Of a stretch of DNA of 64,000 nucleotides, positions 12,419 to 24,833 are shown piece by piece; position 1 is the first letter of the stretch, and each line of letters begins with the position of its first letter. Below the pieces are notes generated by a model, which searched no databases, was not told the DNA's origin, and saw nothing but the letters and a program-made list of their open reading frames with translations. Position numbers and translations under genes: made by a program. This DNA comes from Nelumbo lutea. Its lineage: Eukaryota > Streptophyta > Magnoliopsida > Proteales > Nelumbonaceae. The stretch covers positions 44,300,222 through 44,364,221 of the forward strand of contig JAKGHH010000002.1 of the NCBI GenBank assembly GCA_022828595.1. The letters are read 5' to 3'.

Positions 12419-12569
12419 AGGATCTGCTCCTCACAAATGGGCGATCACAAAAACATCTATCTTGCATTGGGAGCATCTCCGTGAATAATAACTAATAACT
12501 TAATAAGTACGGGAGATGTTTTCAAAGATAGGATGTGCATGTGAGGCGCCAAGTGTGAAGAGCAGATTC
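12419..12569. repeat. Foldback MITE, 'GATCTGCTCCTCAC' arm type, copy 1
   Basis: The left arm ggatctgctcctcac is the inverted complement of the right arm gtgaagagcagattc. The core (gggagcatctccgtg ... tacgggagatgtttt) forms a central palindrome. It directly follows the previous foldback. Confidence 0.75.
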
Positions 12570-12602
12570 AATCTCTATATTGAGAACATCCCATGAGATG
12601 AG

Positions 12603-12761
12603 ACCGAATCTACTCTCGCACAGGGCGCGTCACTCGTGCCTCACACGCACATCGCACCATGCATTAGGAACATCTCCCGTATTTATGAATTATTATTTAC
12701 GGGAGATGCTTCCAATGTAGATGTACATGTGAGGCGCCCCCGTGTGAGGAGCAGATCCCGT
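12603..12761. repeat. Foldback MITE, 'GATCTGCTCCTCAC' arm type, copy 2
   Basis: The left arm (accgaatctactctcgcacag then ggcgcg) pairs with the right arm (gaggcgcccccgtgtgagga then gcagatc). The core gaacatctcccgtatt ... tttacgggagatgcttcc is nearly perfect. It is 34 bases from copy 1. Confidence 0.75.
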
Positions 12762-13089
12762 TGCCCATGAGATATGCATGTCGGGCGCCTGTGGGATCTC
12801 CTACTATCACCGTTAACGGGTCCCAACTCTCTCACTGGTGAATGGTGACGCCTCTCGAATCGAGTCTCAACTCGGGTTGAAATCGAATTTTCTCCGTCGG
12901 ATTTGCATCGGATTAACGTCAAATTCAATTTTAAATCGGACAGTGAATAACATTAATGAATGATAAATCAAAATATTACGTAAATATCGACATAATTTGT
13001 ACAAGGATGTCAGAGTTCTCAGGATGCCCTGCACCATTTTTGGGCTGCACTGAACTAGCATTATGTGACAAGTTTTCCACAATGATTGG

Positions 13090-13440
13090 TTTAATGCTCA
13101 GTTTGGAAAGAGTATAAATACAAATATGTAATGTGCAAAACTATGTATTTTGTATTATTATTTTTATTTATATTGTATATATTTAAATTTGTATTCCTTC
13201 CAAAAGCTCAATTTAGCCTTTGTGAAATAAGTACAGAGAAAAAGCCTTTAATTCAAGTTCGAGAAAATTATAAATGCAAATATGTATAGTATAAATACAA
13301 GTTTTTGCATTCTATATATTTGTATTTGTATTCTTTCCAATTGAGCCTCAAATATATAAAAAATAATACAAAATATAAGGTTTGGTACTCTACAAATTTT
13401 ATATTTGTACTCCTTCCAAACTGAGTTTTACAAAGAATCA
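13090..13440. repeat. AT-rich MITEs of the 'GTTTGGAAAGAGTATAAATACAAATA' family
   Basis: A left end gctcagtttggaaagagtat and right ends such as atttgtattccttccaaaag and atttgtactccttccaaact show two or more overlapping inverted-repeat units. They share sequence with the cluster at 26274-27395. Unit borders are uncertain. Confidence 0.6.
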
Positions 13441-13616
13441 TATTTGAGTGGATTTTTCTTCTTCAAAGATTTCATATTGCACTCCCATTTATTGGCTCTT
13501 AAACCCTTCGTTTATCTTACCAAGAGAATTAGTTTGATTGATTAATTCAACCTGTAAAATTGTAAATCGATTCATCATCCATTTCAGTCAAGGTAAAAAT
13601 CAATGGTAACAAAACC

Positions 13617-13895
13617 CAAGTTTTAAAAACTGACCAGGAATCGAAACTATTCTGGCCAATGGTTTCCCGATCAATAGTTTGACCATCCAATTTGACGGAT
13701 GGTCCATTCCAATTTAGAAAATAAAAAATTAATTTAAATGGGTCAAAATGTTGAACCACCCAGGTCAATGGGTCACTAATCAAATCAATATTTTTGGCCA
13801 AATATCATGTTAAAGGTGTAATAGAACTGGTTGTCTGGACGGTTCCTAGATCAACCGATCCAACTGTCTAGTCCAATCTGGTTTTCAAAACCATG
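13617..13895. mobile_element. hAT-type MITE, 'CAAGGTTTTTAAAA' family, copy 1
   Basis: The ends CAAGTTTTAAAAAC and (inverted) CATGGTTTTGAAAACC are related terminal inverted repeats. Flanking 8-mers ACAAAACC (13609-13616) and ACAAAACT (13896-13903) agree at 7 of 8 positions, as expected for an old hAT target duplication. It has no coding content. Confidence 0.75.
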
Positions 13896-13977
13896 ACAAA
13901 ACTGGTCATAACCGGCCAACCGGCCATGCTAATCACGGTTCACGGGAATCTGTAAACCAATCCTAACCAGCCTCTTA

Positions 13978-15414
13978 GGCTGCGTTTGTTTGAAGTGTAA
14001 ATGAGAACCGGGGTAAACTTTACACCCCGGTTTTGATTTTACAGGCATTTGGTAGAGTCCTATCAATGGGTGTAAAAGTCCATTCTTGTCAGTATATTCA
14101 TCGAAAAATCAGTGGAAAAGTTTTACATCATAAAATCAATGTAAAACTTTACCTTCCTCTGTCCAACGGTTACCTCATGTCTCCTTTATTCGTTTGAACC
14201 AAGAAGAGAGTGAACCAGTGTGACGGCGGCATCCCCACCTACGACCGGATCCCTTCCGCGCCCCATCCCATGCCTCTCTCTCTCTCTCCCTTTATCTTTT
14301 CTTATCCTTCTTTACCTACCTACGACCAGCTCTGTTCACTGTATACTCCGGAGAACACAAAACTCCCAACGGCGATACTCTCCTAGCATTTTCACGCAAC
14401 TCCAAAACAATAACAACAGCGCAAATCCTGCAATCTTCTCCACGACTATTGCTCTATCGCCTATTCTAATAGCCATGGTCTCTATAGCCCTGCTGCGATC
14501 AATGTGATCGATTCCATGGAACCCAACTTCCTCGAATCGTGCCTCCACTCGCACTCCATGTTTCACTAGCATCTGAACCAACTCCATCTGCCGATCGATG
14601 GTTATGTCCCCGCCGTACCCTCTCACTATAACTCTTCCTATAGATCCAATCTTTGCACTGTGACTCCCTCTAACCATGGGATTGCAGTATTCATGGTCTC
14701 GATCGGCGTCCAATGGCAATGCCAACTCCCATATTAGATCCGTCACCGATAACGGTAGAATCTGATCGTCGGCAAATTCCACTTCAGAATCTGTTCGTTC
14801 GATCCCACCAAACAAGGGCTGATCCAAAATCGTCCCCTGGATTTTCACCGGCGCGAGGTCCATGTCCAAGGAGCGCAGCCTCACATTGTACGCAATGTTG
14901 CCTCCGCTGTTCCACCCGGTAAGGAAACAGCGAGAGAAGTCGGCGTAATTCTTCAACCAGGGCTGACCATCGGGGCTCAATGCCTGATTCTTCAACCACA
15001 GAAGTGCATCTTCCCCATCTTCGTAAGCAGCCGGGAGTCTGTTCTCCGGAGCGAGACGGTATGCAACAGACACAACGATTGCAGGTCCAAAGCGAACGAA
15101 ATTCTCGCAGAATTCGTGGCAGAATATGGTGTCTGGACCGTTGTGTATCATTCCACCGCCGTGGAAGTAAATCGAAACAGGAAGGCGCACGGCCGGCAGT
15201 AAGCATTGATGAGCGGTGAAAGCAGCGGCTGTTACTCTGTCGAGCCCAGTTTTTATGCGAAAAGCAGCGGCAGTAAGCTTTTTAATTTACACCTTAGACA
15301 ACTAAACATGATCAGTGTAAATTTTCAAAATCAATCAGTTTCAATTTTCATCGATCACTAAACCGGTTCACATTTTTCATCGTGTAAAATTTGAATTTAT
15401 AAACAAATGCAGCC
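13978..15414. mobile_element. PIF/Harbinger-like non-autonomous element carrying a carboxylesterase fragment
   Basis: The left end GGCTGCGTTTGTTT and the inverted right end GGCTGCATTTGTTT match at 13 of 14 bases. Both ends are flanked by TTA (13975-13977 and 15415-15417), the 3-bp TWA target duplication of PIF/Harbinger elements. Subterminal regions share blocks such as AAATTTTACAC and gaaccgg. The 1437-bp interior contains most of a carboxylesterase reading frame and no transposase. This is the structure called Pack-TIR when host sequence is captured. Mobility would need a transposase supplied from elsewhere. Confidence 0.85.
14336..15190 (-). pseudogene. Captured CXE-type carboxylesterase fragment
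   Basis: The open frame of 284 codons belongs to plant CXE/HSR203-like alpha/beta hydrolases. HGGGM (oxyanion-hole loop) is near residue 10, then VSVAYRLAPENRLPAAYEDG, the nucleophile region, GGDI with the expected acidic residue, and GFHGI with the expected His. In the family HGGG normally lies after about 70 residues, so the N-terminus is missing. The nucleophile elbow, normally G-x-S-x-G, reads G-W-N-S-G with Asn (codon 14909-14911) in the Ser position. The C-terminal 30 or so residues look like read-through into element sequence. The frame is intronless, as are many CXE genes. Hydrolase activity is not expected. Confidence 0.85.
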
Positions 15415-15417
15415 TTA

Positions 15418-17026
15418 GGGAAAATCAAGCATCTTTCTTGACAACAATTCAAATCTTGAGAGTTGAGATATTATGAAGAATTAAAAAAATCTTTGAGATA
15501 TTATTAAATTGCTATAACGTACGTACACTGTACACCCATGAAGCATCGTGCTTATCAAATCTTGAGATATTATTATTACATTGCCGTGCAATGTAATAAA
15601 TATTATAGAATGAGACAGCAGTATTACCGCACCCTATTCCTATCCTCCAGGAGCAAAAGATGATTAAGCTTCTTACATACATTGATAAAGCAGTTGTAAG
15701 GATGCAATGGAATCGGGCTATGAACAGTATGTACTTGATTAAAAAGTTATAAATATTATAGAATATAAAAATATATTACTTTTTCAAGCTTTTAAACCGA
15801 ACTCAAACTTTTTTTCATGGGATAACCCATAACCCCCCACCCCTGGTGCAGGCGCCAAGTCTATTACAGCCAAGCAGAGACCTTACCAACTAGCCAGTTT
15901 GGCACCTTGTGAGCCGAACTCAAACTATTCGAATATTTAGTCAAACTGAAATCAAACCGGAAAAATAGAACTCAAATTGAATTTGAACTCAAATACAAGA
16001 GTATTTTAGTCGAATCAAGGCTTAGATCAGTTCGATTGCACCCCTAGTTTACTTGCCCACTTTATGACTAGATTCACTAGCAATTGGGTAGTCAAATAAA
16101 CTCCCCAAAAGAACATCATTTTACTATTGGAAATTTGGCAAAATATAAGAAACTGAACCAATGACAAAGTGAGACATCACAATTAATACTTTAATAAAAT
16201 CTTTAACATAATTACAAGTACACCTTATGAAATGTAAACTAATGAAAATTAAATAGACCACATAACATCTTTAATGTGATAGTTACTTTTTTAATTCACC
16301 GTGCAACTTCTGCATTGTATGCTAATGTCCACTCCCTCCAACATGTTGCTTATTTCAGTTCCCATATTTCAACTTTCCCTTACCTTTAAGAGACTTCTAC
16401 CTGCATCAAGTCACTCCTATTGATTGTCTATGCACATGACCAAAACATAGACAACATTTTATCATCTTGTCACCCATTAGAGCTGCTACTCCTGTGTCAC
16501 TAATTTTATCATTCCAAGTCATGACATCCATTCATTTTAGCACGCTCATCTTAGCTATACAAAAATGATTTTCAAAAAATTAATACCTTCAAGCATTCTT
16601 CTCCTTTCAGCAATGTTCAACAGACAAAATGCAACTGTTAAGAACAGAATTACATATGCAATAGTACAAATAACCATTCCTGTACTCAATAAGCTTGACA
16701 AAATTTGTTCACCATTAAAAGAAAAAGCTTGACAAATTTTATATATCAGATCCAATTGGAAATGTTACCATTACCTCCATCTTCGATTACATTGACAATG
16801 GAAATCTAAAAATCACTCTTAATATAACCTCCCAAGTCCCTGCACACAATCTCTAATGCATGCTTAAGAGAAAAAGAAACCTATATATTCTTTGTAGACA
16901 ATCTCATTCTGTCCATCATGTTGTAATTTGGACATGGATATGTAACTGGAAATTTTTCAGTGGTACAGGATGTTACCACCATCTTGTATCAACCATTTTC
17001 ATTTCAGGGTACTAACCTTAGAATTC
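15418..17026. other. Gene-free interval
   Basis: I see AT-rich sequence with no recognisable coding exon or complete element. The 3' end of the kelch gene transcript probably lies in the right part (about 16700-17026). Confidence 0.5.
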
Positions 17027-20000
17027 TTATGAGTTTGGTGTACTGCCAGCAATCCACTGCCAAATGCCACCTGAACCTTGCCTCTGACTGGCAGAAGCAA
17101 GCTCCATCTGTTGTTCCAAGGCTGACTTTTGGTTCCGGAGTACTTGTACCTCATCCTCTATAGATTGCAATGACTCTAGCATCTTCTGTAGTTCTGAAAT
17201 TTGTGCCTAGATAATGAAGTAGACAGACAGAAAACAACACAATTAAGTGGGAAAAGAAAAAGAGATGCCTCAAGAAACAATAGAAAACCAGAACACCTCA
17301 AGAAACAATATGAAACCAGAAAAAGAAAAGAAAAACCTCTAGTTTGAAGCATCTTGATCTCTCTGATGCCAGTTGACCTTGGACTGAAATAAGTTCCTGA
17401 GAGAAATAGAAGAAACAGAGAAGTTCAAACATTAACCAGTTGGCAATAACCTTTATTTTCAAATAATCCCTATTAATGTACCTTTGACAACTCAGCATGA
17501 GTGTTGTTCATCTCATTGAGACTTCCTTGGAGCTTAGAATTCTCTTCTCTCACTTTTGTAAGGGATGACTCCAGCATCTTCTTTTCTTCCGTAATTGCAT
17601 TAATTTCAGCTGTGAAATCCTCTTTTGAATTCTTCATTTGGACTTCCTCATAATTTGAATCTTCTGTATTTGTGAAATCCAACTCAGTTTTTGTAGTCAA
17701 AGCATATGCAGCTGTTACAGAAGCTGCTGCAGCAGCTGCTGCTGGTGATTGGAAAATCTTAGGCCGTAAGGAGTCTTTCAGTTTGGGTCTCAAAACAAAT
17801 ACCTAATGGAAACCAGAGGTGCTGTTAACAATTGATGTGATAGCCTGAGTTAAGAAACCATTAGTGGCTATAATAGCATTTTGATTACATTTGGGAACTT
17901 CAAAGCATAACATTTCATATCAAGTTGTCCAAGTGGACAAAAAAAGAAAAAGATTGAACATGAATTGATGAATGCAAAAACAAATTAAAGGATCTATTGA
18001 ACCCATTGCCAATGATAGCTATCGCCTCCAAAACTGAAGTCCATTGTGAGTTGGGCCCAATCACACATCATCAGCCCCAATTGATGGAGCAACTACATGT
18101 CCAAGACCATAATGGCTCGGCTGTAGTCAAGGGGGCAAGAGTATACTATTATGGTCTACCCTGTATCTTTAAATTAATAGCCTTGTAAAGCCCATCACAA
18201 GCCAATCCGTTTCCATCTGCCACCTGAACCAAGAAGGGCTGGGTATGTATAGCTAGGCCCAATTGTTTAGCCAATGATTGATTGATAAAGTTTAATGTGT
18301 TGCCACTGTCCACTAACATAATCACCCTTTGACCCATCAACAGCCCATGTACCCTCATGGTTTGAGGGGAAAGGAAGGCTCATTAGCATCCTAATCACTT
18401 AATGACATCTCAGTCATCTTAGATTCACGTGGGCCCAGGTCATTGTTAAGTGTATTATCCAAGTTAGCCATAGAGTTTGAAACCTCATCCACATCCTCAA
18501 TTTGGAGTAGATATACTTGTCGAGTCTTACAGTGGTGGCTCAGGGAGAACTTTTCATTGCAATTATAGCATAAGCCTTTCCCTATTTGATCCTGCATCTC
18601 AGCCCAGCTGAACCATTTGAAGGGCACAGTTGGTTGGCCTGCTAGTCCAATCAGCTCGATCCGGTTCAGTGGAGTCTTAAGAATCGGGTCAGGTCCCCAG
18701 ATCAACCATCTAAGGCAGTTCAGTTTCTTGCATCCTCACCAATCCAGCGATGACCATTATAGTCATATACGTATCTAGACCTTTAACTTCAAGCCTATTT
18801 CTTCCTTCAATCCTCCAAGGAAATACCCCACCAGATTTAGACCAACCAGTGACTTTGGTAGCTAGTTTCTCAAATTCAATTTGGCACTCTGATTGTTTTG
18901 ATTTGGACAAAATTTCATCAAAGTTTTCATAAGCAGTGGGACCAAATATGGCACAAAGCACCTCATTGAATTCAATCCACGAGAGTTGAGGATTGGATCT
19001 ACAGTAACATGTCGTGGTCTTCTACCACCCCTACCATGTGCACCCCTTGTAGACATAATAATAGAAGTAAAATACAGGAAGAAGATAAATTTTGAAGCAC
19101 CCCAAGGAAAGAAAATGCTCTGATACAACTTGATGTGGGCAGACAACCAATTTATAAAACTTAACAGTACTTCAAGAGAACAAGAATGGGCAATAGAGAT
19201 AAAAACCACAAAATACAAGGAACATGCATGTGCCAGGGCCTAAGCACTACCACAAAATACTAGGCATACACCTTTTCAAAAGGGCTGCACCTGTGCACCT
19301 AGGTGTGCCTTTTAAATCACTGGCTGGGTTGAGCTACAACTCAAATAAAAGAGAAAGAACAAAAAGACCCCCACGGAAACAGCCCCCTTCTCTTTTATAA
19401 GACTCAATGGCTTGCTAGAGGAACCAACTAAAATATTTATACATAAGCCCCTACTCCTAGAATGTCCCCCCATCACAGACAGCTCCTTCAGAACAAAAGC
19501 AACTTCAAACAGCCCCCCCAAAAGATAGCTCTAGTTATAAAAACACCCAAGCGACCAAAACCCAATAGTGATGCACCCAACTGCCCCTAACCAAAATCCA
19601 AATTATGAAATGACAAAAATACCCCTATATCCAAATTGACTACAAAGCTACCCAAAACAACTATTTGGGATTCTACTACAAAAAATTCCTTTTTCTTTAT
19701 TTTTTTTTCTTTTCTGAGATCATCATTAGACCCATTCCAACCACTAGGGGTGTTTTTGGTTCATGGTTGTGTTTGCATTTCGTTTGGTTCACAAAAATCT
19801 CACGATGGAAATAAGAGTTCTGTATGCTGTTGCTGCCTCTGAAACTGAAACCAGCAATACATGGTCCTAGAACCAGTAAGAAAGACATTTTTTAACACAA
19901 CTTTTGTAGCCTTGTCAACTGTGCAACAAGGTTCACTGATGTAAGCATGACATAACAGCAATGGTGTGTCACCACACACCAATAGATCTTGTCACAATGT

Positions 20001-23000
20001 TTCTACTTTTTACTCAATAATAACCAATCAAAAGTAAATAATGAAGGTACACATACACCAGTCGTGCAATCAAAAAATGAACCATGAATAGAACAACCTC
20101 TTTTGCATTATGCCATTATCTAGTCCAAAAAAATGTCAATTTCAAAAAATGGTATGGTTCTAGAACTACACTACACCACCCTTATTCAGAACCATGAACT
20201 GAAGACCACAGACCTAAATTGTCCATTGTTTGGGGATGGAGGCAGGAGGTAGGCATGTCAAGCAAAGTTTGAATAAATTATCCGCTTGGGTTTTTTTGCT
20301 TAGGCTTTTGTTTCTGATATACATCCTCTCATTCACCCCCCAATCTTTCCTTTTTAATGAAAGTTGTATTTTTTTTTCAAAAAAAAAAGTGTTGGGATAC
20401 TCTCTTTTTTTTTGTCAGCTTTGGGATACTCTCGAAAAAACAGTTAAGAATTGCAGAATAGGTGGTTATGGAGAAAGGAAGAAGTTGTAATCCGTGTTCA
20501 TTGTTTGTATATGACCTTTTACTTATTTCAATAAAGTTCATTTTACTGTCAATAATCAAAAATAAAATCATGTTTGTCAATCATAAAATTCTCCAGTGAG
20601 CAATGGTATTAAGCAGCAACACAAACAATTAGGAGATTTTTATGCAGTTACTCAAGGGAACAAGTACGGGACTAGTAAATTATTTCCTCTACCAGGAAAC
20701 TATCCAGAACATGTTTCAGAAAACTTGTACAAGAAAAATTGTTTCCTATCCAAAAAAATGTACATGAAAATTCCAGTATATGGATAATCATGAAATGTTT
20801 ACCAGTAAATTTAGTTCATGATACTAACTATATGCAGGAAAACAATTCTACAAGATTACAACATTTAATGGAAACAAACTTTTATCCAACACAAAACCTG
20901 AAACTTAATTCATTAATTGTCACTGTATTAAGTACCTCATTGTTATATTTCCCATTGTAGCCACCAAAGGCAACCAGAAACTTCTCTCCATTTATTATCG
21001 TAGAGCAAAGACTGATTCCCTGTAAAATATCATATCCAAAGTTTCACGATATATGTAGGTATTGATGCATTCAAAAGTACAAAGAAAGCATTTTTCAGCA
21101 AACAAAGAAACCAATCAAATTGAGTATGGTGCTTCTAGAATGTCTAGGAAAGTGTATATGATACATCCATCTGCAGTGATTTGGATGGTAATTTACATAT
21201 ACCAAACATGGACACACCCACATACGGGTATCCATACAGAAGCATATGTAAGCAGGGCAAAGCAAAACACCACCTAGGATTTGGAACCAAACCTACATAC
21301 ACAGCTTATGACAGGCCACGATGCATTAAGCAATGCATTGTGGTAAAATAAAGGCAATTAAACAAAGGGTTTCACCCAACAGAATGGAACAACCAGTAGT
21401 GATTTTCAATATTTCTTATATAATACCAAAGCAATGGCATATGTAACTGTGAATACTACCAATAACTTAGTACAAGTCCAGTATTAAGTTCAAAACCATA
21501 TTTGTTATAAGTTGCAAAGCCGAAACAAAGAGGCAAACAATCAAACAAGCAAAGAAGCATAAAGCAAGGAAAGACACTAATCTACTCATTGTGAGGTTTT
21601 TCACATAAAGAAATTATAGGGAAGGTGGCAGTATATCCCTCTCATGCTCCAAATTTTAAAATAAATTACAGAAGAACAATGTCAAGAAGATAGGCAAAAG
21701 GTTCAGAGAGACTACTAGAAGGGAACAGATAAGGATATTCTGATCCTACAAAACATGTGCAAAAGGACATGCATATCTTCCTATAGTAAGGACAAAAGCA
21801 ATATTTCATCTCAAATATTAGTTATGATGAGGCCATTCAAAATTAACAGAAAAGCCAATATCACAAAAATCTAAAAGCAATAAATGAAAGAAAAATAGAG
21901 ATGACTTGGGATGGTTCAAAAATAAAAGAACTTCTTGAGGAAGAAAATAGACCCCAAAATAAAAGAGCCCTTTGAAAATCCCACAGCTTACAGGGAAAGC
22001 AAGTAGTGATGTTTAAAGCAGCATTCAGGAATACATGATTAATTACTTTAAAGCTATATAAGATGTTTACAAATTATAAAGATGTGGAAGGATGACTACA
22101 ACGGCCATTACAAATGTGGGGCTAAGAAAAAAAAAAAAAAAACTGTTTAAGATGAAGTACTTAGGTGGTCATTCCAACAGGACAGAAAACAGCAAGAAAG
22201 TACTGAAGAAATATTACACCAAGAACTAGCTGTGAAGATACATGTTGGCATTTGTCTTCCATATGCTCATCAAAACTAAGATAGCACATATTTAGTTATT
22301 ACTTCTATCATTCTATGCATCAAACAAGATTAAGAAACACACAAGATTATAGAATATTGTCAAATGCTAACAACCTCACTGGCAAGTGGATCTCGTTCTT
22401 TTACACTCGTCAGAACAGACCAAACAAGCTTGGACATGTTTAACACAAGGGCTTCTGAAGCACCTGAAAATAGATAAATTAAATCTAATTATAAATCCAT
22501 AAAAGGAGACATTTACTAAAAGAGAGCATAAAACCACATCATATGCTAGAAATAAAATAAGATGACAACCAAATTCTCATATACCATTTTTATTATCTCC
22601 GCCACCAACTATATACCAGTTTTCATCTAAAGTAACGCTAGCATGGGCTGCTCTAGGATTCACTGTATCACCCTGAATTTGTGGTTGGGACCATTCCATC
22701 TGCAGAGTAAAGAAGTAACAGCATGCTCAAAAGTGAAGAAAAAAGAACAAATTCTAGAGGTTAGATGTACAAGGGTGTAACTTAGACCATTTGTTGGGGT
22801 GTTAATATAATCTGCACCAAGATATTTCTGCAAGGTTTCCTTTTGGCCCAAGATGAATAAAATTATTTATTTCACATGATTCTGTCCTAGTAATAAACAT
22901 GGTTGAGACTCAAGTCCTTACTGAATTGATAGCTTAGGATGGGCTAAATCTGATGGCAAATACAACTTTGGGAACCAAACAATTTAATAGCCTCCTAAAT

Positions 23001-24833
23001 TATGATTAGTGGATATACCAGTATAGGTTGCTAGAATTTGTGCAAGCTTTTCAAAATCATTGGGGTCATCAAAGAGACATAATTAAATGCCAAGACCATA
23101 GATCAATTTCTCTAAATATATAAATTGGAATGCAATACTTAAGCAATTGTACGACAACTGTAGTTAGTAAAAAATAAATACAAAACTAGTTTCCAGAAAG
23201 TCAAATGCTTACAGTTTGCAGATCTAATAAATGAAGGTCATTGAAGCAGGTCAAATGGGAACAACCACCAAATACCAGAAGGTAGCGTTCTGCATGCACT
23301 GCAGCTGTGTGATCAAATCTTGGTGCTGGAGGAGTCTGCCTACAAAAACAGAAGTAGGGAATCTACAACTTTTCTGAAAGAAAAAAAAAAAAAGCTGTCA
23401 ATAAATGTAAGGAAGTCCATACATACGTGGTTTCAACAATATCCCATGTCATAGTCTCTAGATCAAGAATATATATATCATTAAGCAACTGCCTGCTAGC
23501 ATCTTCTCCACCAAACATTATCAATCTACAGCCAGACACTGTTATGGACTGCCTCCACGAGCTCTCTGAAACAGTATACATCACCATGATGATCAATTCC
23601 ACTAATCAAGCTAGATAAACTTCAACTGCTTAAGTGTGACAATGGGAACAAGAATGATAATTAGATCAGAGTTACAACTTTCAAAATTATAAATCAAATA
23701 TAAAAGGGACAGGGAAAATGATAAGGAAAGGATAACATCTAAACAAGATAAGCTATAAGTAAGTGTAAAAAAATGGATAAAAACATTACCGGTATTTTCC
23801 CAGAGGTCTTCAAAATACTATAGTGGTTTGTTTCAAGATCAACCATCCGAACTACAGGAAGTCAAGGTACATGACATAAGGTACATAGAAAGATCAGGTG
23901 CTTTATTTATTTATTTATTGTCCTCTTTCTCTTTTATCAGTACATAAGGTTAAAAGACTTGTTTCAGAGAATAAAAATGGCTTATAAAGAAACAAACCTA
24001 CTACATAATCAGAGGGATCCTTTGAATGACCACCAAGAAGAAGAAGTTTTCTTCCCATTTAATCTGCCAAAAAACAATATAATTGACTAAGAAGTTATTA
24101 GAGAACATCTACAATCAACAAACGAAAGGATGGCAACAGTGTGGAGGAAAAAGTAATGAGGTAGGAAAGTCATTCATCAAAATTCTTTACCATGCTGTGA
24201 CCTGAGATGGCTGGAAAGGCTGAAAGGAGGCTACTATCTTCTAGATTATCAGGGTTCGAATCCATATAGAGTTTAAGTTTAGACCACGCCAAAGTTCTAA
24301 GGTCAAGAACCTGCAAAAACAACCAATGAACTAAATCTTATGGGACATCCAAGAGCAGACTCCAATTGACAAGGAAGGTTTGACATGTCAGATACCTGAA
24401 TATCAGACAAGTATCTGCCATTTCGACTCCCACCAGCAATATAGAGTTTTTCATCTACCACTTCCGCTGCATGCTACAATATTAAAGAAGATAATTTAGT
24501 GAATGCCACAGTATCCCATCCACAGAAAAAGGAAAAATTCCAGCACACAAATGCACAGAGTGGTCGAAGGTTGACAATAAAGCAGATTGAAAGGACCAAA
24601 TTGATGCCAATTTGTAATCCTCACCCCTAAAAAGAAAAGGAAAGATCGTGGAGCAAGAAAGCAAATTATATAACCAAGATAGAAACTTAATTTACGTCCT
24701 AGAATGAGATTGTGACCTTGTAGCGAGCTGGAGGTCGTGAGCCAGTTACAGGGAGTTGTACCCACTGGTCATAGGCCAACGATAAATGCCAATCTTTAAT
24801 ATCTGAATCCACATTAATCTCTTCAATTCCCAT
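17027..24833 (-). CDS. Kelch-repeat protein with C-terminal coiled coil (ACBP4/5-related), two frameshifts
   Basis: Thirteen exons on the minus strand: 24833-24717, 24473-24396, 24310-24191, 24063-23998, 23851-23790, 23565-23427, 23339-23213, 22699-22585, 22463-22375, 21019-20936, 17802-17482, 17396-17337 and 17206-17027. All have GT-AG borders. Kelch blades are marked by LYIAGGSRNGRYLSD, LLLLGGHSKDPSDYVV, LIMFGGEDASRQLLND, LLVFGGCSHLTCFNDLHLLD, WYIVGGGDN and FLVAFGGYNGKYNNE. The tail has an alanine-rich segment, then a Glu/Lys-rich coiled coil, and ends GGIWQWIAGSTPNS. It resembles the plant kelch family next to acyl-CoA-binding proteins ACBP4/5, but no acyl-CoA-binding domain is seen. Exon 4 (in GGG near 24051) and exon 6 (in GGC near 23547) each lack one base. 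All other phases agree, and with both allowed for the total is 519 codons. So it is either a young pseudogene or has base-call errors. Confidence 0.87.
18149..19128 (-). mobile_element. Ty3/gypsy fragment (PBS, gag, protease) in kelch-gene intron
   Basis: The minus strand shows a primer-binding-like TTGTATCAGAGC (19128-19117) and a start MSTRGAHGRGGRRPRHV at 19056. A broken gag (FEKLATKVTGWS) and a CCHC knuckle (CYNCNEKFSLSHHC) follow, then a protease with MLVDSGNTLNFINQSLAKQL. This is the gypsy gag-protease order. It ends at about 18149 with no reverse transcriptase, so most of the element is deleted. It lies in the 3.1-kb intron between exons 10 and 11 of the kelch gene. Confidence 0.85.
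19129..20935. other. Intron sequence, probable remains of gypsy LTR
   Basis: The part next to the primer-binding site (19129 upward) is where the gypsy LTR should be, but I could not define its outer end or a partner LTR. Poly(A)/poly(T) tracts near 19695-19712, 20365-20418 and 20530-20580 suggest further retroposed fragments. No coding exon was seen. Confidence 0.4.
21020..22374. other. Kelch-gene intron 9, nothing else recognised
   Basis: The 1.36-kb AT-rich intron has a 17-A run near 22127. I found no element ends or RNA gene. Confidence 0.5.

Noticed and set aside
15825..15920. Possible SINE (minus strand ggctagttggtaaggtct with an A-rich tail)
   Set aside because: An A-box-like motif is present, but no good B box or target duplication was seen.
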